The notes under the pieces were generated by a model, which was given only the letters and a program-made list of their open reading frames with translations, was not told where the DNA came from and did not search any database. Below are positions 46,172 to 54,008 of a stretch of 60,368 bases of DNA, piece after piece; positions within the stretch are counted from its first letter, which is position 1; every line of letters starts with the position of its first letter. This stretch comes from Verrucomicrobiota bacterium. Its GTDB lineage: Bacteria; Verrucomicrobiota; Verrucomicrobiia; Opitutales; Opitutaceae. The stretch lies in the NCBI GenBank assembly GCA_023443455.1, contig JAEZUE010000025.1, positions 1 through 60,368 of the forward strand, in the 5' to 3' direction. A program made the translations under genes and the position numbers.

Positions 46172-46409
46172 GACCGGTCTGTGACCGGTTCGGTTCGCGT
46201 GGCTGGATGGCGAAGCCATTCAGCAGGAGCGCTGCTGGCCGACGCCCGTTCCGCTTGTGAAGCTGAAAACCGCAATTGAACCGCGAGGAACGCAAGGTTC
46301 GCAGAGAGAGGATTCGTTGTGGCTCCACCATTGGGGGCGCCCTGCAGGTGGGCGCGCCCGCCGAGTTGTCCGGTCCAGTCGGGGACGTGGACCTGCGGGC
46401 CGGTCCTAC
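46168..46409. repeat. REP pair filling the gap between two convergent stop codons
   Basis: A GTAGGACCGGTCTGTGACCG head begins at 46168 and supplies the GH27 stop TAG. The opposite head (GGTCCTAC at 46402-46409) supplies the TAG of the minus-strand 410-residue gene. The inner sequence, 46190-46370, shows no gene. The element therefore runs exactly from stop to stop. Confidence 0.75.
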
Positions 46410-47638
46410 TCGCCCTCGGCGAGGCGTTCGCGCAGTTCGGCGATGATCTCGTCGGCGTCGTGGGCGAGGTCGATGATGTCGACGAGGATCGGGCCGAGCA
46501 GGGCCGGCGGGATGAGCTTCTCCTCCTGGCAGGATTCGGTGGCGCGCAGGGCGTCGTCGAGATAGACGCGTCCTCGTTTCAAGCGGACGATTGTCGAGCC
46601 GCAGGCGAAGATCGATGGCGGCCACTCGCCATTGAGTGCTCCCGCGAACTTTGCGGCGGCGCGCTGGACCGACCAGACCAGCTCGCGGATCGGATGCTCC
46701 TCGGGTGCATCGGCGGGGATCCAGTGGTGCTCCTCGGCGAGGTCGTCGAGCCACTCGTAGATCTCTCGGGTGCTCTGGTAGAGCGGGTGTTCCTCGGGCT
46801 CGGGGATCTCGAAGTTGGGGTCGTCGAGCATCTCCTCGGCCGCCCGATTGATCTCCTCGATCCACGCGTCACGCCGCTCGATTTCCTCGGGCGTGGGCTC
46901 GGGCTCGCCGAGCTCGCGGCTGAGGCGCTCGATCTCCTCTTCCATGATCGCGGCCTCGTCGGCGTCTTCGCCTTCGCGGGCAAGGCGGGCTCCGATGCGG
47001 TCGGCCAGCAGGTCGCTGCGCGCCTGGGCGATCTCGGCCTCCTCCTCGGTGCAGGGGCGCAGCTCGTGGTTGCTCGGGTGCGGGGTGGCCTCGGCCTCGA
47101 TCGGAGAATCCGTTTCCTCTTCGCCGGGACGGACCGGTTCGAGCTGCGCGAAATAGGAGAAGAGCGCGTCGGCGTTGGAATCCTGCTGCGCGGTTTCCTC
47201 TTCCGCCGACATCTCCCAACTGGCCTCTTCGGCGATCGAGAGGGCGAAGTCGGCCGTCTCAATGACGATGCGGCCGTTGTGCTCGTCGAACCACTCGAGA
47301 TGGAGCGCGTTGGCCCAGTGCGAGGGAAGCGGCGCTTGGTTGTCCTCCCCGGCGGCCAACTCCTCGGGCGGCATCTCGGGGACTCGGACTTTCCGGGAGG
47401 CGGTCATGTCGCCGACGCGGCCGTGCTGGAGGTTGGCGAAACCGGGCAGGGTGGCCGGCTTGGGGCTGGGGTTGGTGAAGACGAGCCGGCGGCCGGCGAG
47501 GTCGCCCAGGCAATTGCCGGCGAGGTCGAGCACGACCGGTTCGGTGTGGCCGGCGAGGACGAGGTGTCCGGTGACCCGCCCGCGCACACGGTTGTCGATC
47601 TCTCCACGGATGATGGAATCTGCGATACGCCACGCCAT
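46406..47638 (-). CDS. Large acidic orphan protein, 410 residues
   Basis: It starts MAWRIADSIIRGEIDNRVRG at 47638. Residues ~1-130 are a beta-rich domain (TGHLVLAGHTEPVVLDLAGN, GDMTASRKVRVP). A very acidic helical middle follows (~135-300, rich in EEE and with many Glu-Pro pairs), then a helical C-terminal domain (~300-410). There is no signal peptide. It looks like a cytoplasmic conserved protein of unknown role. Its stop codon TAG lies in the REP head at 46402-46409. Confidence 0.75.
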   Translation of the reverse strand: MAWRIADSIIRGEIDNRVRGRVTGHLVLAGHTEPVVLDLAGNCLGDLAGRRLVFTNPSPKPATLPGFANLQHGRVGDMTASRKVRVPEMPPEELAAGEDNQAPLPSHWANALHLEWFDEHNGRIVIETADFALSIAEEASWEMSAEEETAQQDSNADALFSYFAQLEPVRPGEEETDSPIEAEATPHPSNHELRPCTEEEAEIAQARSDLLADRIGARLAREGEDADEAAIMEEEIERLSRELGEPEPTPEEIERRDAWIEEINRAAEEMLDDPNFEIPEPEEHPLYQSTREIYEWLDDLAEEHHWIPADAPEEHPIRELVWSVQRAAAKFAGALNGEWPPSIFACGSTIVRLKRGRVYLDDALRATESCQEEKLIPPALLGPILVDIIDLAHDADEIIAELRERLAEGE

Positions 47639-47976
47639 GCGGGGAAATTGGCGAACCGCACAGGTTCTGTCGAGGACGTCGATACGGCGATTCCCAGTGG
47701 TCCGCGGGGGCGTGGCCGATCCACTGCCGATTCGCCCGGGTTCGGGCGTGGGGCGACTGCGGTAGGCGTAACCTCCCGATCATGGCGAAGTTGCCGGTTC
47801 TGGTTGCGAAGCCTCTCGCCGGGCTCCCGCATTTGTAGCGCGGGTGGCGGGCACGCGATGGCAGGTTGATCGCCGCAACCTGGCGGCAGAGCCGAAATCC
47901 GCCGTGCTCGTTCGTTGTGCTGCCACCGTCCACGGCCCCGGGTGGAGCGCGGGCGCTTTCGCGTTGGGCGGCAGTA
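47639..47976. other. 338-bp gap with no recognised feature
   Basis: It lies upstream of the minus-strand 410-residue gene and downstream of the minus-strand esterase. Scattered short inverted repeats occur (for example near 47835, GTAGCGCGGGTGGCGGGC), but none is clear enough to call. No coding sequence is supported. Confidence 0.5.
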
Positions 47977-48888
47977 TCAGGTTTCTAGTGGTTCGATCCG
48001 GAGGTGGGGCTCGAGAAACGCCGCGAGCTCCTCGATGGCCTCGCCCGCCTCGGGTAGTTCCGGGTACATGGGCCAGACGTGCCACATTGAATCCCACACC
48101 CGGAGCGTCGTGTTGTTGCCTGCCTCGGAGTGGCGGGCGGCGGCCCGGGTGGAGTCGTCGCGCCAGATTTCGTGTTCGCCGACCTGAAACAGGCAGGGAG
48201 GGAGGTCGTGGAACTCGCCGAACAGCGGCGATAACCACGGGTGCCGAAGGTCGGGTGCGGGGCCGAGCAGTGGCAGCCATCCTTTGAGTGCGTCGACGGT
48301 GAGGCAGGGGTCGACCGCGGCGCACTCCGTCATCGAAGGCGCCGAGAGTGTCAGGTCGAACACTCCGGAGATCGAGAATAGGCAGGCGGGGGCGCGGAGA
48401 CCTTCATCGCGTCGCCGTTGCGCGGCTGTCAACGCCAGCCCCGCTCCCGACGAGTCGCCGCCCAGGGCGATTCGCTGGAGCGAGGGCCCGGCCGGCTCCG
48501 GGAGGAGGGCTTGCAGGACCGTCATGATGTCGTCGATCGCTGCGGGAAAGGGGTGTTCGGGCGCGAGCCGGTAGCCGACCAACAAGATTGGATAACCGGT
48601 CGCCATGGCGACTTGCGCCGCGAAGGCGCGATGGGTGATCGGGTCCCCGTCGACCAGACCACCGCCGTGCAGATAGACCACGAGAGCGTCGGAGACCGCC
48701 TTGGTGGGGAGAATTCGGAGACACGCGACGCCGGCGACGGTTTGCTCGATCGCCTGGACCGATGCGGGAAGCGGTTGCGTGCGGGCGAATTCGAGCCAGG
48801 CCGCGCGTTGCTCGGCGATGGGCAGAGCGCTTGGCGCGGCTTCTTTGTGCAGTGTTTGACGAATCCGGATGCTGGCTGGACTTGGCAT
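47977..48888 (-). CDS. Alpha/beta hydrolase of the hormone-sensitive lipase (GDXG) family
   Basis: 303 residues from the ATG at 48888. The oxyanion-hole motif HGGG occurs in VYLHGGGLVDGD, and the catalytic Ser in LGGDSSGAGLAL. The acid is in the VGEHEIWRDDS segment and the His in WHVWPMY. There is no signal peptide, so it is a cytoplasmic esterase, probably acting on short acyl esters. It is divergent from hypE across 153 bp. Confidence 0.9.
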   Translation of the reverse strand: MPSPASIRIRQTLHKEAAPSALPIAEQRAAWLEFARTQPLPASVQAIEQTVAGVACLRILPTKAVSDALVVYLHGGGLVDGDPITHRAFAAQVAMATGYPILLVGYRLAPEHPFPAAIDDIMTVLQALLPEPAGPSLQRIALGGDSSGAGLALTAAQRRRDEGLRAPACLFSISGVFDLTLSAPSMTECAAVDPCLTVDALKGWLPLLGPAPDLRHPWLSPLFGEFHDLPPCLFQVGEHEIWRDDSTRAAARHSEAGNNTTLRVWDSMWHVWPMYPELPEAGEAIEELAAFLEPHLRIEPLET

Positions 48889-49041
48889 TGGGTATGGGCA
48901 GCGAGGAAGCGGCATTTTCCTCGGGCGGCAACCCGCGCGAGAACGGACGGGCCATTCACGGGATGGCCGGTCGTGGGTGGCCCGCCCGATGGTGAAAATG
49001 TGTCCGATCGCGGACTTGAGCCGACGGGGACGCTGGGCACG

Positions 49042-50130
49042 ATGGCCACCGTGCCCAACGCATCCGCCTCCGGCCCCGGTTCCGTGACCCCGTCCCTCGC
49101 CTGCCCCGTGTCGCTGGGGCGCCCGCAGGAGATCCAGGTCGCTCATGGCGGCGGCGGGCGGCTCACCCAGGAGCTGCTCGACCGGGTGTTCCTGCCGGCC
49201 TTCGGTGGCGCGGCGGTCGGGGCGCGCCACGACGGGGCGGTGCTTGCGCCGCCGGCCGGCGCACGCCTGGCGTTCACGACCGATTCGCACGTGGTGAGTC
49301 CGTTGTTCTTTCGCGGTGGCGACATCGGCGCGCTGGCGGTGCATGGCACCTGCAACGATCTCGCGATGTGCGGGGCGCGGCCGCGGTGGTTGAGCGTGGG
49401 CTTCGTGCTTGAGGAGGGGCTGCCGATGGCGACGCTCGAACGTGTCGTCGCGTCGATGGCCGAGGCGGCGCGGTCGGTCGGCGTGGAGATCGTCACCGGC
49501 GACACCAAGGTGGTCGAGCGGGGCAAGGGCGACGGTCTCTACGTGACGACATCCGGCCTCGGCGTGATGGAAAGTTCGGCACCGATCTCGCCGGCCTCGG
49601 TGCGGGCCGGCGATGTGGTTCTGCTCAGTGGCGACATCGGGCGCCACGGCATGGCGATCCTCGCGGAGCGCGAGGGACTCGAGTTCGAGTCGCCGATCGA
49701 GAGCGACTCGGCCCACCTGTGGCCCGCGGTGGAGGCGTTGCTCGCGGCGGGCATCGAGGTGCATTGCCTGCGCGATCTCACCCGCGGCGGGTTGGCGACG
49801 GCGGTGATCGAGATCGCGGAGACCGTGGGCCTCGCGGCCCATCTCGACGAACGCGCGATTCCGGTGAGCGAGCCGGTTCGCGGGGCGTGTGAGATTCTTG
49901 GACTCGATCCGGCGTACGTGGCCAACGAGGGGCGTTTCGTGGCGATCGTGCCGGAGCGCGATGCGGCGCGGGCGTTGGCGGTCCTGGCCCGCGTGGTGCC
50001 GGGTGGATCACCGGTGCGCATCGGCGAGTTCCGCGCCGCGGCCCGCGGCCAGACGATCCTGCGCAGCACGATCGGCGTCGACCGCATCCTCGACCGCCTC
50101 AGCGGCGAACAGTTGCCGCGCATCTGCTGA
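49042..50130 (+). CDS. hypE: Hydrogenase maturation protein HypE
   Basis: 362 residues from the ATG at 49042. It has the PurM-like ATPase fold: AHGGGGRLTQELLDRVFLPA at the N-terminus, FTTDSHVVSPLFF, VHGTCNDLAMCGARP and GDTKVVERG. It ends in PRIC, whose C-terminal Cys362 carries the thiocarboxamide dehydrated to the CN ligand of [NiFe] hydrogenase. All diagnostic parts are intact. hypC and hypD follow after 207 bp holding a REP pair; hypF, hypA and hypB are not in the window. Confidence 0.95.
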   Translation: MATVPNASASGPGSVTPSLACPVSLGRPQEIQVAHGGGGRLTQELLDRVFLPAFGGAAVGARHDGAVLAPPAGARLAFTTDSHVVSPLFFRGGDIGALAVHGTCNDLAMCGARPRWLSVGFVLEEGLPMATLERVVASMAEAARSVGVEIVTGDTKVVERGKGDGLYVTTSGLGVMESSAPISPASVRAGDVVLLSGDIGRHGMAILAEREGLEFESPIESDSAHLWPAVEALLAAGIEVHCLRDLTRGGLATAVIEIAETVGLAAHLDERAIPVSEPVRGACEILGLDPAYVANEGRFVAIVPERDAARALAVLARVVPGGSPVRIGEFRAAARGQTILRSTIGVDRILDRLSGEQLPRIC

Positions 50131-50143
50131 GCTGGCGCAATGA

Positions 50144-50171
50144 AGACGAGAGACGAGAGGCGAGTGGCGAG
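50144..50171 (+). repeat. Four heptads NNNCGAG
   Basis: AGACGAG, AGACGAG, AGGCGAG and TGGCGAG in perfect 7-base register, 14 bp after the hypE stop. The consensus is the same as the inverted pair at 28206 and 28298. Confidence 0.7.
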
Positions 50172-50214
50172 CGGATTTCGCGATGCGCGAGACCGGGGTG
50201 CTGCGCCAGTTGGC

Positions 50215-50277
50215 CGAACCGGTCGGAGACCGGTCCTACTTTGCCGGCATGCTCGACAAGTAGGTCCGGTCTCCGAC
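50215..50277. repeat. Inverted REP pair between hypE and hypC, GTAGGTCCGGTC family
   Basis: AACCGGTCGGAGACCGGTCC with TACTT on the left faces AAGTAGGTCCGGTCTCCGAC on the right, 16 bp apart. It is a well-preserved pair that would form a long hairpin in the hypE-hypC message and may separate expression of the two. Confidence 0.85.
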
Positions 50278-50337
50278 CGGATTCTCCGGATTTTTCCCGC
50301 GTGAGTATTCAACCACAGTAACTCAGCCCCGATTCCC

Positions 50338-50616
50338 ATGTGCCTCGCCGTGCCCGGCCAGATTCTCTCGATCACAGGTGACGATCCGCTGTTCCGCAGC
50401 GGACGCGTGAGCTTCGGTGGTGTCGTCAAGGAGGTGAACCTCTCCTGTGTGGGCGAGGCGAAGGCGGGAGACTATGTGCTCGTGCATGTCGGGATGGCGC
50501 TGAGCGTGGTCGACGAAGCGGAGGCGAAGGCGATCTTCGGCCACCTCGAGCAGATGGGGGAGCTGGAGGAGCTCGGTCCGGGAGAGCCGGATGGCGACGG
50601 AGGCCATTCGGTGTGA
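50338..50616 (+). CDS. hypC: Hydrogenase maturation chaperone HypC
   Basis: 92 residues beginning MCLAVPGQI, with the essential Cys2 next to the initiator Met. The beta-barrel core has VSFGGVVKEVNLSCV and the typical GDYVLVHVGMALSVVDE. It carries the Fe(CN)2CO moiety with HypD. Its stop overlaps the hypD start (GTGA at 50613), so the two are translationally coupled. Confidence 0.96.
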   Translation: MCLAVPGQILSITGDDPLFRSGRVSFGGVVKEVNLSCVGEAKAGDYVLVHVGMALSVVDEAEAKAIFGHLEQMGELEELGPGEPDGDGGHSV

Positions 50617-51710
50617 AATATATCGACGAATACCGCGATGCCGCCGCGGCGCAGCGGCTGGCGCACGAGATCGCCCGCCGGGTGACGCGGCCGTGGACGA
50701 TCATGGAGATCTGCGGCGGGCAGACGCACAGCATCGTGAAGTTCGGCCTCGATGAGCTCTTGCCTTCCGCGATCACGCTGGTGCATGGGCCCGGGTGCCC
50801 GGTGTGCGTGACGCCGGTGGGGCTGATCGACGCCGCGGTGGCGCTGGCCGCACGGCCGGAGGTGATGCTGTGCTCGTTCGGCGACATGCTGCGCGTGCCC
50901 GGCACGGGCGTTGATCTCCTGACGGCCAAGGCGCGCGGGGGCGACGTGCGCCTGGTGTATTCGCCGCTCGATGCCGTGAAGCTCGCGGCGCAGAATCCGC
51001 AGCGCGAGGTGGTGTTCTTCGCGGTCGGTTTCGAGACGACCGCCCCGGCGAACGCGCTGGCGGTGCTGCAGGCGAAACAGCTCGGACTGACGAACTTCAC
51101 GCTGCTGGTCTCCCATGTGCTCGTGCCGCCCGCGATCGCGGCGATCCTCTCGTCGCCCGAGAACCGGGTGCAGGGTTTTCTCGCCGCCGGCCATGTGTGC
51201 GCCGTGATGGGCACCGGGGAGTACGGTCCGCTCGCCGAGCGCTTTGGCGTGCCGATGGTCGTCACCGGATTCGAGCCGGTGGATATCCTGCACGGCGTGC
51301 TGCGCTGCGTGGAGCTGCTCGAGGCGGACCGGCCGGAAGTGGCCAACGCCTATGCGCGCGCGGTCAAGCCGGAGGGCAATGTGCGGGCGAAGGAGGCGAT
51401 GTATTCGGTCTTCGAGGTCTCCGACCGCCAGTGGCGCGGACTGGGCAAGATTCCGCTGAGCGGCTTTCGCCTCCGGCCGGAGCTGCGCGAGTTCGATGCG
51501 CTGGAGCGCTTCGGCCTCGATGGCGACGCGGTGCGCGAGGAGCCCGACTGCATCAGCGGTGCGATCATGCGCGGCAACCGCAAGCCGCACGAATGCCCGG
51601 TCTTCGGCACGCGTTGCACGCCCGAGCACCCGCTTGGCGCCCCGATGGTGTCGTCGGAAGGCGCCTGTGCGGCGTACTATCGTTATCGAGCGCGGGCGGC
51701 TGCGGGCTGA
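50613..51710 (+). CDS. hypD: Hydrogenase maturation iron-sulfur protein HypD
   Basis: 365 residues from GTG at 50613, overlapping hypC. Conserved elements are MEICGGQTHSIVKFGLD, the redox-active GPGCPVCVTP, FFAVGFETTAPANALAVL and the C-terminal cysteine set that holds the 4Fe-4S cluster (PDCISGAIMRG, HECPVFGTRCTPEHPLGAPM). It is the scaffold on which the Fe(CN)2CO unit is assembled with HypC and HypE. Confidence 0.96.
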   Translation: MKYIDEYRDAAAAQRLAHEIARRVTRPWTIMEICGGQTHSIVKFGLDELLPSAITLVHGPGCPVCVTPVGLIDAAVALAARPEVMLCSFGDMLRVPGTGVDLLTAKARGGDVRLVYSPLDAVKLAAQNPQREVVFFAVGFETTAPANALAVLQAKQLGLTNFTLLVSHVLVPPAIAAILSSPENRVQGFLAAGHVCAVMGTGEYGPLAERFGVPMVVTGFEPVDILHGVLRCVELLEADRPEVANAYARAVKPEGNVRAKEAMYSVFEVSDRQWRGLGKIPLSGFRLRPELREFDALERFGLDGDAVREEPDCISGAIMRGNRKPHECPVFGTRCTPEHPLGAPMVSSEGACAAYYRYRARAAAG

Positions 51711-51730
51711 GCGGCTGTGGTGTCCAGCGG

Positions 51731-51757
51731 CGGGGCCGGTCGGAGACCGGCCCTACT
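51731..51757. repeat. Single REP element at the GH26 stop codon
   Basis: On the minus strand AAGTAGGGCCGGTCTCCGAC begins inside the GH26 stop region and its TAG (51753-51755) is the stop codon. The element fills most of the 42-bp gap between the convergent hypD and GH26 genes. Confidence 0.75.
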
Positions 51758-52655
51758 TGAGGTCCGGCAGCTTGTCGTGGGTGATCACGTACGGGTGGTG
51801 GTAGACCGCGCGCAGGTACTCCGGCGTGTTCTGCTCGCGGATGTGGATCGTGTGCCAGGTGAGGAACCACGACCACGGGATCTGTTGCCCCACGAGTTCG
51901 TCGGGCGGCGGGATCGGGCCGCACTCGTGGTAGGCGATGAGACGCTCCGGGCCGACCACCAACTCGGTGGCGCGGTACATCTCGGCCTGGGGGCCGGTGG
52001 CGTAGTTGTCGGCTCCGGCGATGTCGACGTACTCGTCGCCAGGGTACCAGTCGGTGCCGGGCTGCGAGGTGTAGCCGAGCACCCAGACGAGGTTGTCGAG
52101 GCCGAAGTCGCGGGTGTAGCGGTCGTGGATCAGGCGCCAGAGCCGCTTGAAGGGTTCCGGGCCGGACTTGCTCCACCAGAACCAGTCGCCGCTGAACTCG
52201 TGCAACGGTCGCCAGAGTACGGGCACGTGGGCGTCGCGCAGCTTGAGCAGTTCGCGCGCGACGTCGTCGATGTCCTGCATGAGGATCCGGTTCAGCTCGG
52301 TGCCCGGCGTGAGCGCGGCATCGACGTCGATCGTCTCCTTGCTGGCGGGGTAGCCGGGGCCGTATCCCGGGGCGCCCCAATGCCAGCAGAGGCTCACGAT
52401 GCCGCCGCGGCGCCACCACTCGATCGCGCGCTCGGAGGTGTCGGGGTAGCTGATGTAGTCGAGCCCGAGGATGGCGGGCAGCTTGCCGGTGGTGGCCTTC
52501 ACGTACTCGACATCGTCGCCGTCGTGCAGGCCGAGGTGTTCGACCTCCTGCTGGCCGGAGAGGATGAACTTGCCGCGGATCTCGTGCAGGTAGCGGAAGA
52601 GGCGCACGGCCTCGGGGGAGGCGTGCGGGTTGTTGAGGGCGAACGGTGAGGCCAT
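51753..52655 (-). CDS. GH26 beta-mannanase-type glycoside hydrolase, no signal peptide
   Basis: 300 residues. The GH26 barrel starts almost at once (LRYLHE-like FRYLHEIRGKFILSGQQE). The acid/base is E153 in LWRPLHEFSGDWFWW and the nucleophile E244 in AYHECGP. The family cuts beta-1,4-mannan, and less often beta-1,3:1,4-glucans. No signal peptide is visible from the ATG at 52655, unlike the GH3, GH9 and GH27 proteins here. It may be cytoplasmic and act on imported manno-oligosaccharides, or its start may be misplaced. The stop comes from a REP head. Confidence 0.9.
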   Translation of the reverse strand: MASPFALNNPHASPEAVRLFRYLHEIRGKFILSGQQEVEHLGLHDGDDVEYVKATTGKLPAILGLDYISYPDTSERAIEWWRRGGIVSLCWHWGAPGYGPGYPASKETIDVDAALTPGTELNRILMQDIDDVARELLKLRDAHVPVLWRPLHEFSGDWFWWSKSGPEPFKRLWRLIHDRYTRDFGLDNLVWVLGYTSQPGTDWYPGDEYVDIAGADNYATGPQAEMYRATELVVGPERLIAYHECGPIPPPDELVGQQIPWSWFLTWHTIHIREQNTPEYLRAVYHHPYVITHDKLPDLK

Positions 52656-52795
52656 GGGTGAAAGGCGGGGGAGTTGTTGGTGCTCGGAGGTGGAACCGAA
52701 GCGAGCTTCGGCCGATGTCGGGCGGACGGGAAACGTTTGTGTCGCGGACCTTCGCAGCCGTTGACGAGTTATTGCTTCGGCGGTGTGCTGCGCGG

Positions 52796-53656
52796 GTGAA
52801 AGTCTACTCGAGGGACAACGTCGTGCGGCGGATCAAATGCGAGCCGATCGCCGCCTTCATCCAGATGCCCGAGCGGCCGCGGCGGGTCGTGTCGCTGGTC
52901 TCCGGTTACACCGAGGCGATCTTCGCGATGGGGCTGGGCGACCGGCTGGCGGGGGTGTCGCACTATTGCTCCCGCTATTGTCCGGTCGGCGGGATTCCCG
53001 TGGTCGGCGACTACCTCAAGATCGAGGTGGAGAAGCTGCGCGAGCTGCAACCGGACCTGGTGCTGATGACCAGCGGCGTGCAGCTGGGGCTGGCGCGCAA
53101 GATGGCCCAGGCGGGCATTCCGGTGTTCGTGTTGCAACTGCCCGACAGCCTCGGGGGCATCCTCGAGAACATCCGCCGGCTCGGCGCGTTGCTCGGCGAG
53201 ATGGAGGCGGCGCACGAGCTGGCGGAGCGCATGGCGAACGAGGCGGCCGCGCTGCGCGCTTCGCGCCCGGTGGAGCGCCCCCGGATCTACGCCGAGCTGT
53301 GGTTTGGGCGTCACCCGCGCATGGCCGGTGGGCTCACGTTCGTGCACGACATTCTCGAGCTGGCCGGGGGCGTGAACATTTTCCGGGGCATGGCGGCGGG
53401 CTATTTGGCGCTGAACCTGCCGAGCGTGGCGGCGGCGAAACCCGACGCGGTGGTGGTGTTCTCCGAGGAGGACGACCATCCGGTCGATGTGCCGGCGTTG
53501 ATGGCCGAGCGCGGCTGGGCGGACGCTTGGCCGCATGTGGTGATCGAGAGCGGCATCCCGCGCGGCAAGAACCTCATCCATGACGGCCCGTCGCTGCTTG
53601 AGACCGCGCGATGGCTGCGCGGCGAGCTGACCTCCAAGGGCGTGCTCGCGAAGTAG
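52796..53656 (+). CDS. Periplasmic-binding-protein-like corrinoid/iron-siderophore binding domain protein
   Basis: 286 residues if it starts at the GTG at 52796. An ATG at 52715 would add 27 residues, and neither start gives a signal peptide. It has the class III binding-protein pattern of the BtuF/FecB family (PF01497): RRVVSLVSGYTEAIFAMGLG, DYLKIEVEKLRELQPDLVLM and the long backbone helix LGGILENIRRLGALLG. Two cysteines in HYCSRYCPVGG are unusual. With no export signal and no ABC permease nearby, a cytoplasmic cobalamin or metal binding role is possible. The TAG stop lies in a REP head (AAGTAGGACC). Confidence 0.8.
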   Translation: MKVYSRDNVVRRIKCEPIAAFIQMPERPRRVVSLVSGYTEAIFAMGLGDRLAGVSHYCSRYCPVGGIPVVGDYLKIEVEKLRELQPDLVLMTSGVQLGLARKMAQAGIPVFVLQLPDSLGGILENIRRLGALLGEMEAAHELAERMANEAAALRASRPVERPRIYAELWFGRHPRMAGGLTFVHDILELAGGVNIFRGMAAGYLALNLPSVAAAKPDAVVVFSEEDDHPVDVPALMAERGWADAWPHVVIESGIPRGKNLIHDGPSLLETARWLRGELTSKGVLAK

Positions 53657-53680
53657 GACCAGTCTGCGACTGGTCCGGGC
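53653..53680. repeat. Single REP element at the stop codon of the binding-protein gene
   Basis: GTAGGACCAGTCTGCGACTG starts at 53653 and its TAG is the stop codon at 53654-53656. It is a variant of the GTAGGACCGGTC family with compensating stem changes (CCAGTC...GACTGG), so the hairpin is conserved. Confidence 0.8.
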
Positions 53681-53749
53681 GGAGGCAGTCGGGGGAGCGA
53701 ATGCCGCTGATCCGGCTGGCTCAACTGGTGCGGGGGTGGCGCTTCCGGC

Positions 53750-53783
53750 AAAAAAGAAACCCGCGACCGAAGTCGCGGGTTTC
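53750..53783 (-). terminator. Rho-independent terminator of tRNA-Pro
   Basis: Twelve-base perfect arms GAAACCCGCGAC and GTCGCGGGTTTC have a four-base loop and are followed on the minus strand by six T residues (A-run 53750-53755). It begins five bases after the tRNA 3' end. Confidence 0.95.
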
Positions 53784-53787
53784 AAAA

Positions 53788-53864
53788 TGGTCGGGGTGAG
53801 AGGATTCGAACCTCCGGCCTCTACGTCCCGAACGTAGCGCTCTACCAGGCTAAGCTACACCCCG
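53788..53864 (-). tRNA. tRNA-Pro (anticodon CGG)
   Basis: 77 bases including an encoded CCA (53788-53790). The minus strand opens with CGGGGTG pairing to CACCCCG at the 3' end. The D-arm is AGCTTAGCCTGGTAGAGC-like. The anticodon stem CTACG/CGTAG has loop TTCGGGA, placing CGG at 53830-53828. The T-arm has the canonical GGTTCGAATCC. All four stems pair. A strong terminator follows directly. Confidence 0.97.
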
Positions 53865-54008
53865 ATGGGACTCCTTTTCGCCGAAGGCCAAGGGCCTCCG
53901 CCGTGAAGGAGGGCAGAGGCTGGGAAGGGGGCGGGAGCGAATCAAGGAGAAACTTGGAGAAGATTTTCGGGTGTTGGTCGGCCGGCCGGCCGTGGTGCGG
54001 TGTGGTGT

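Noticed and set aside
52656..52795. Cobalamin riboswitch before the binding-protein gene
   Set aside because: No B12-box-like consensus or conserved fold was seen, and the gap is too short for a full element.
53788..53864. tRNA-Pro as an integration site of a genomic island
   Set aside because: No integrase, no direct repeat of the tRNA 3' end was seen, and ordinary genes lie on both sides.
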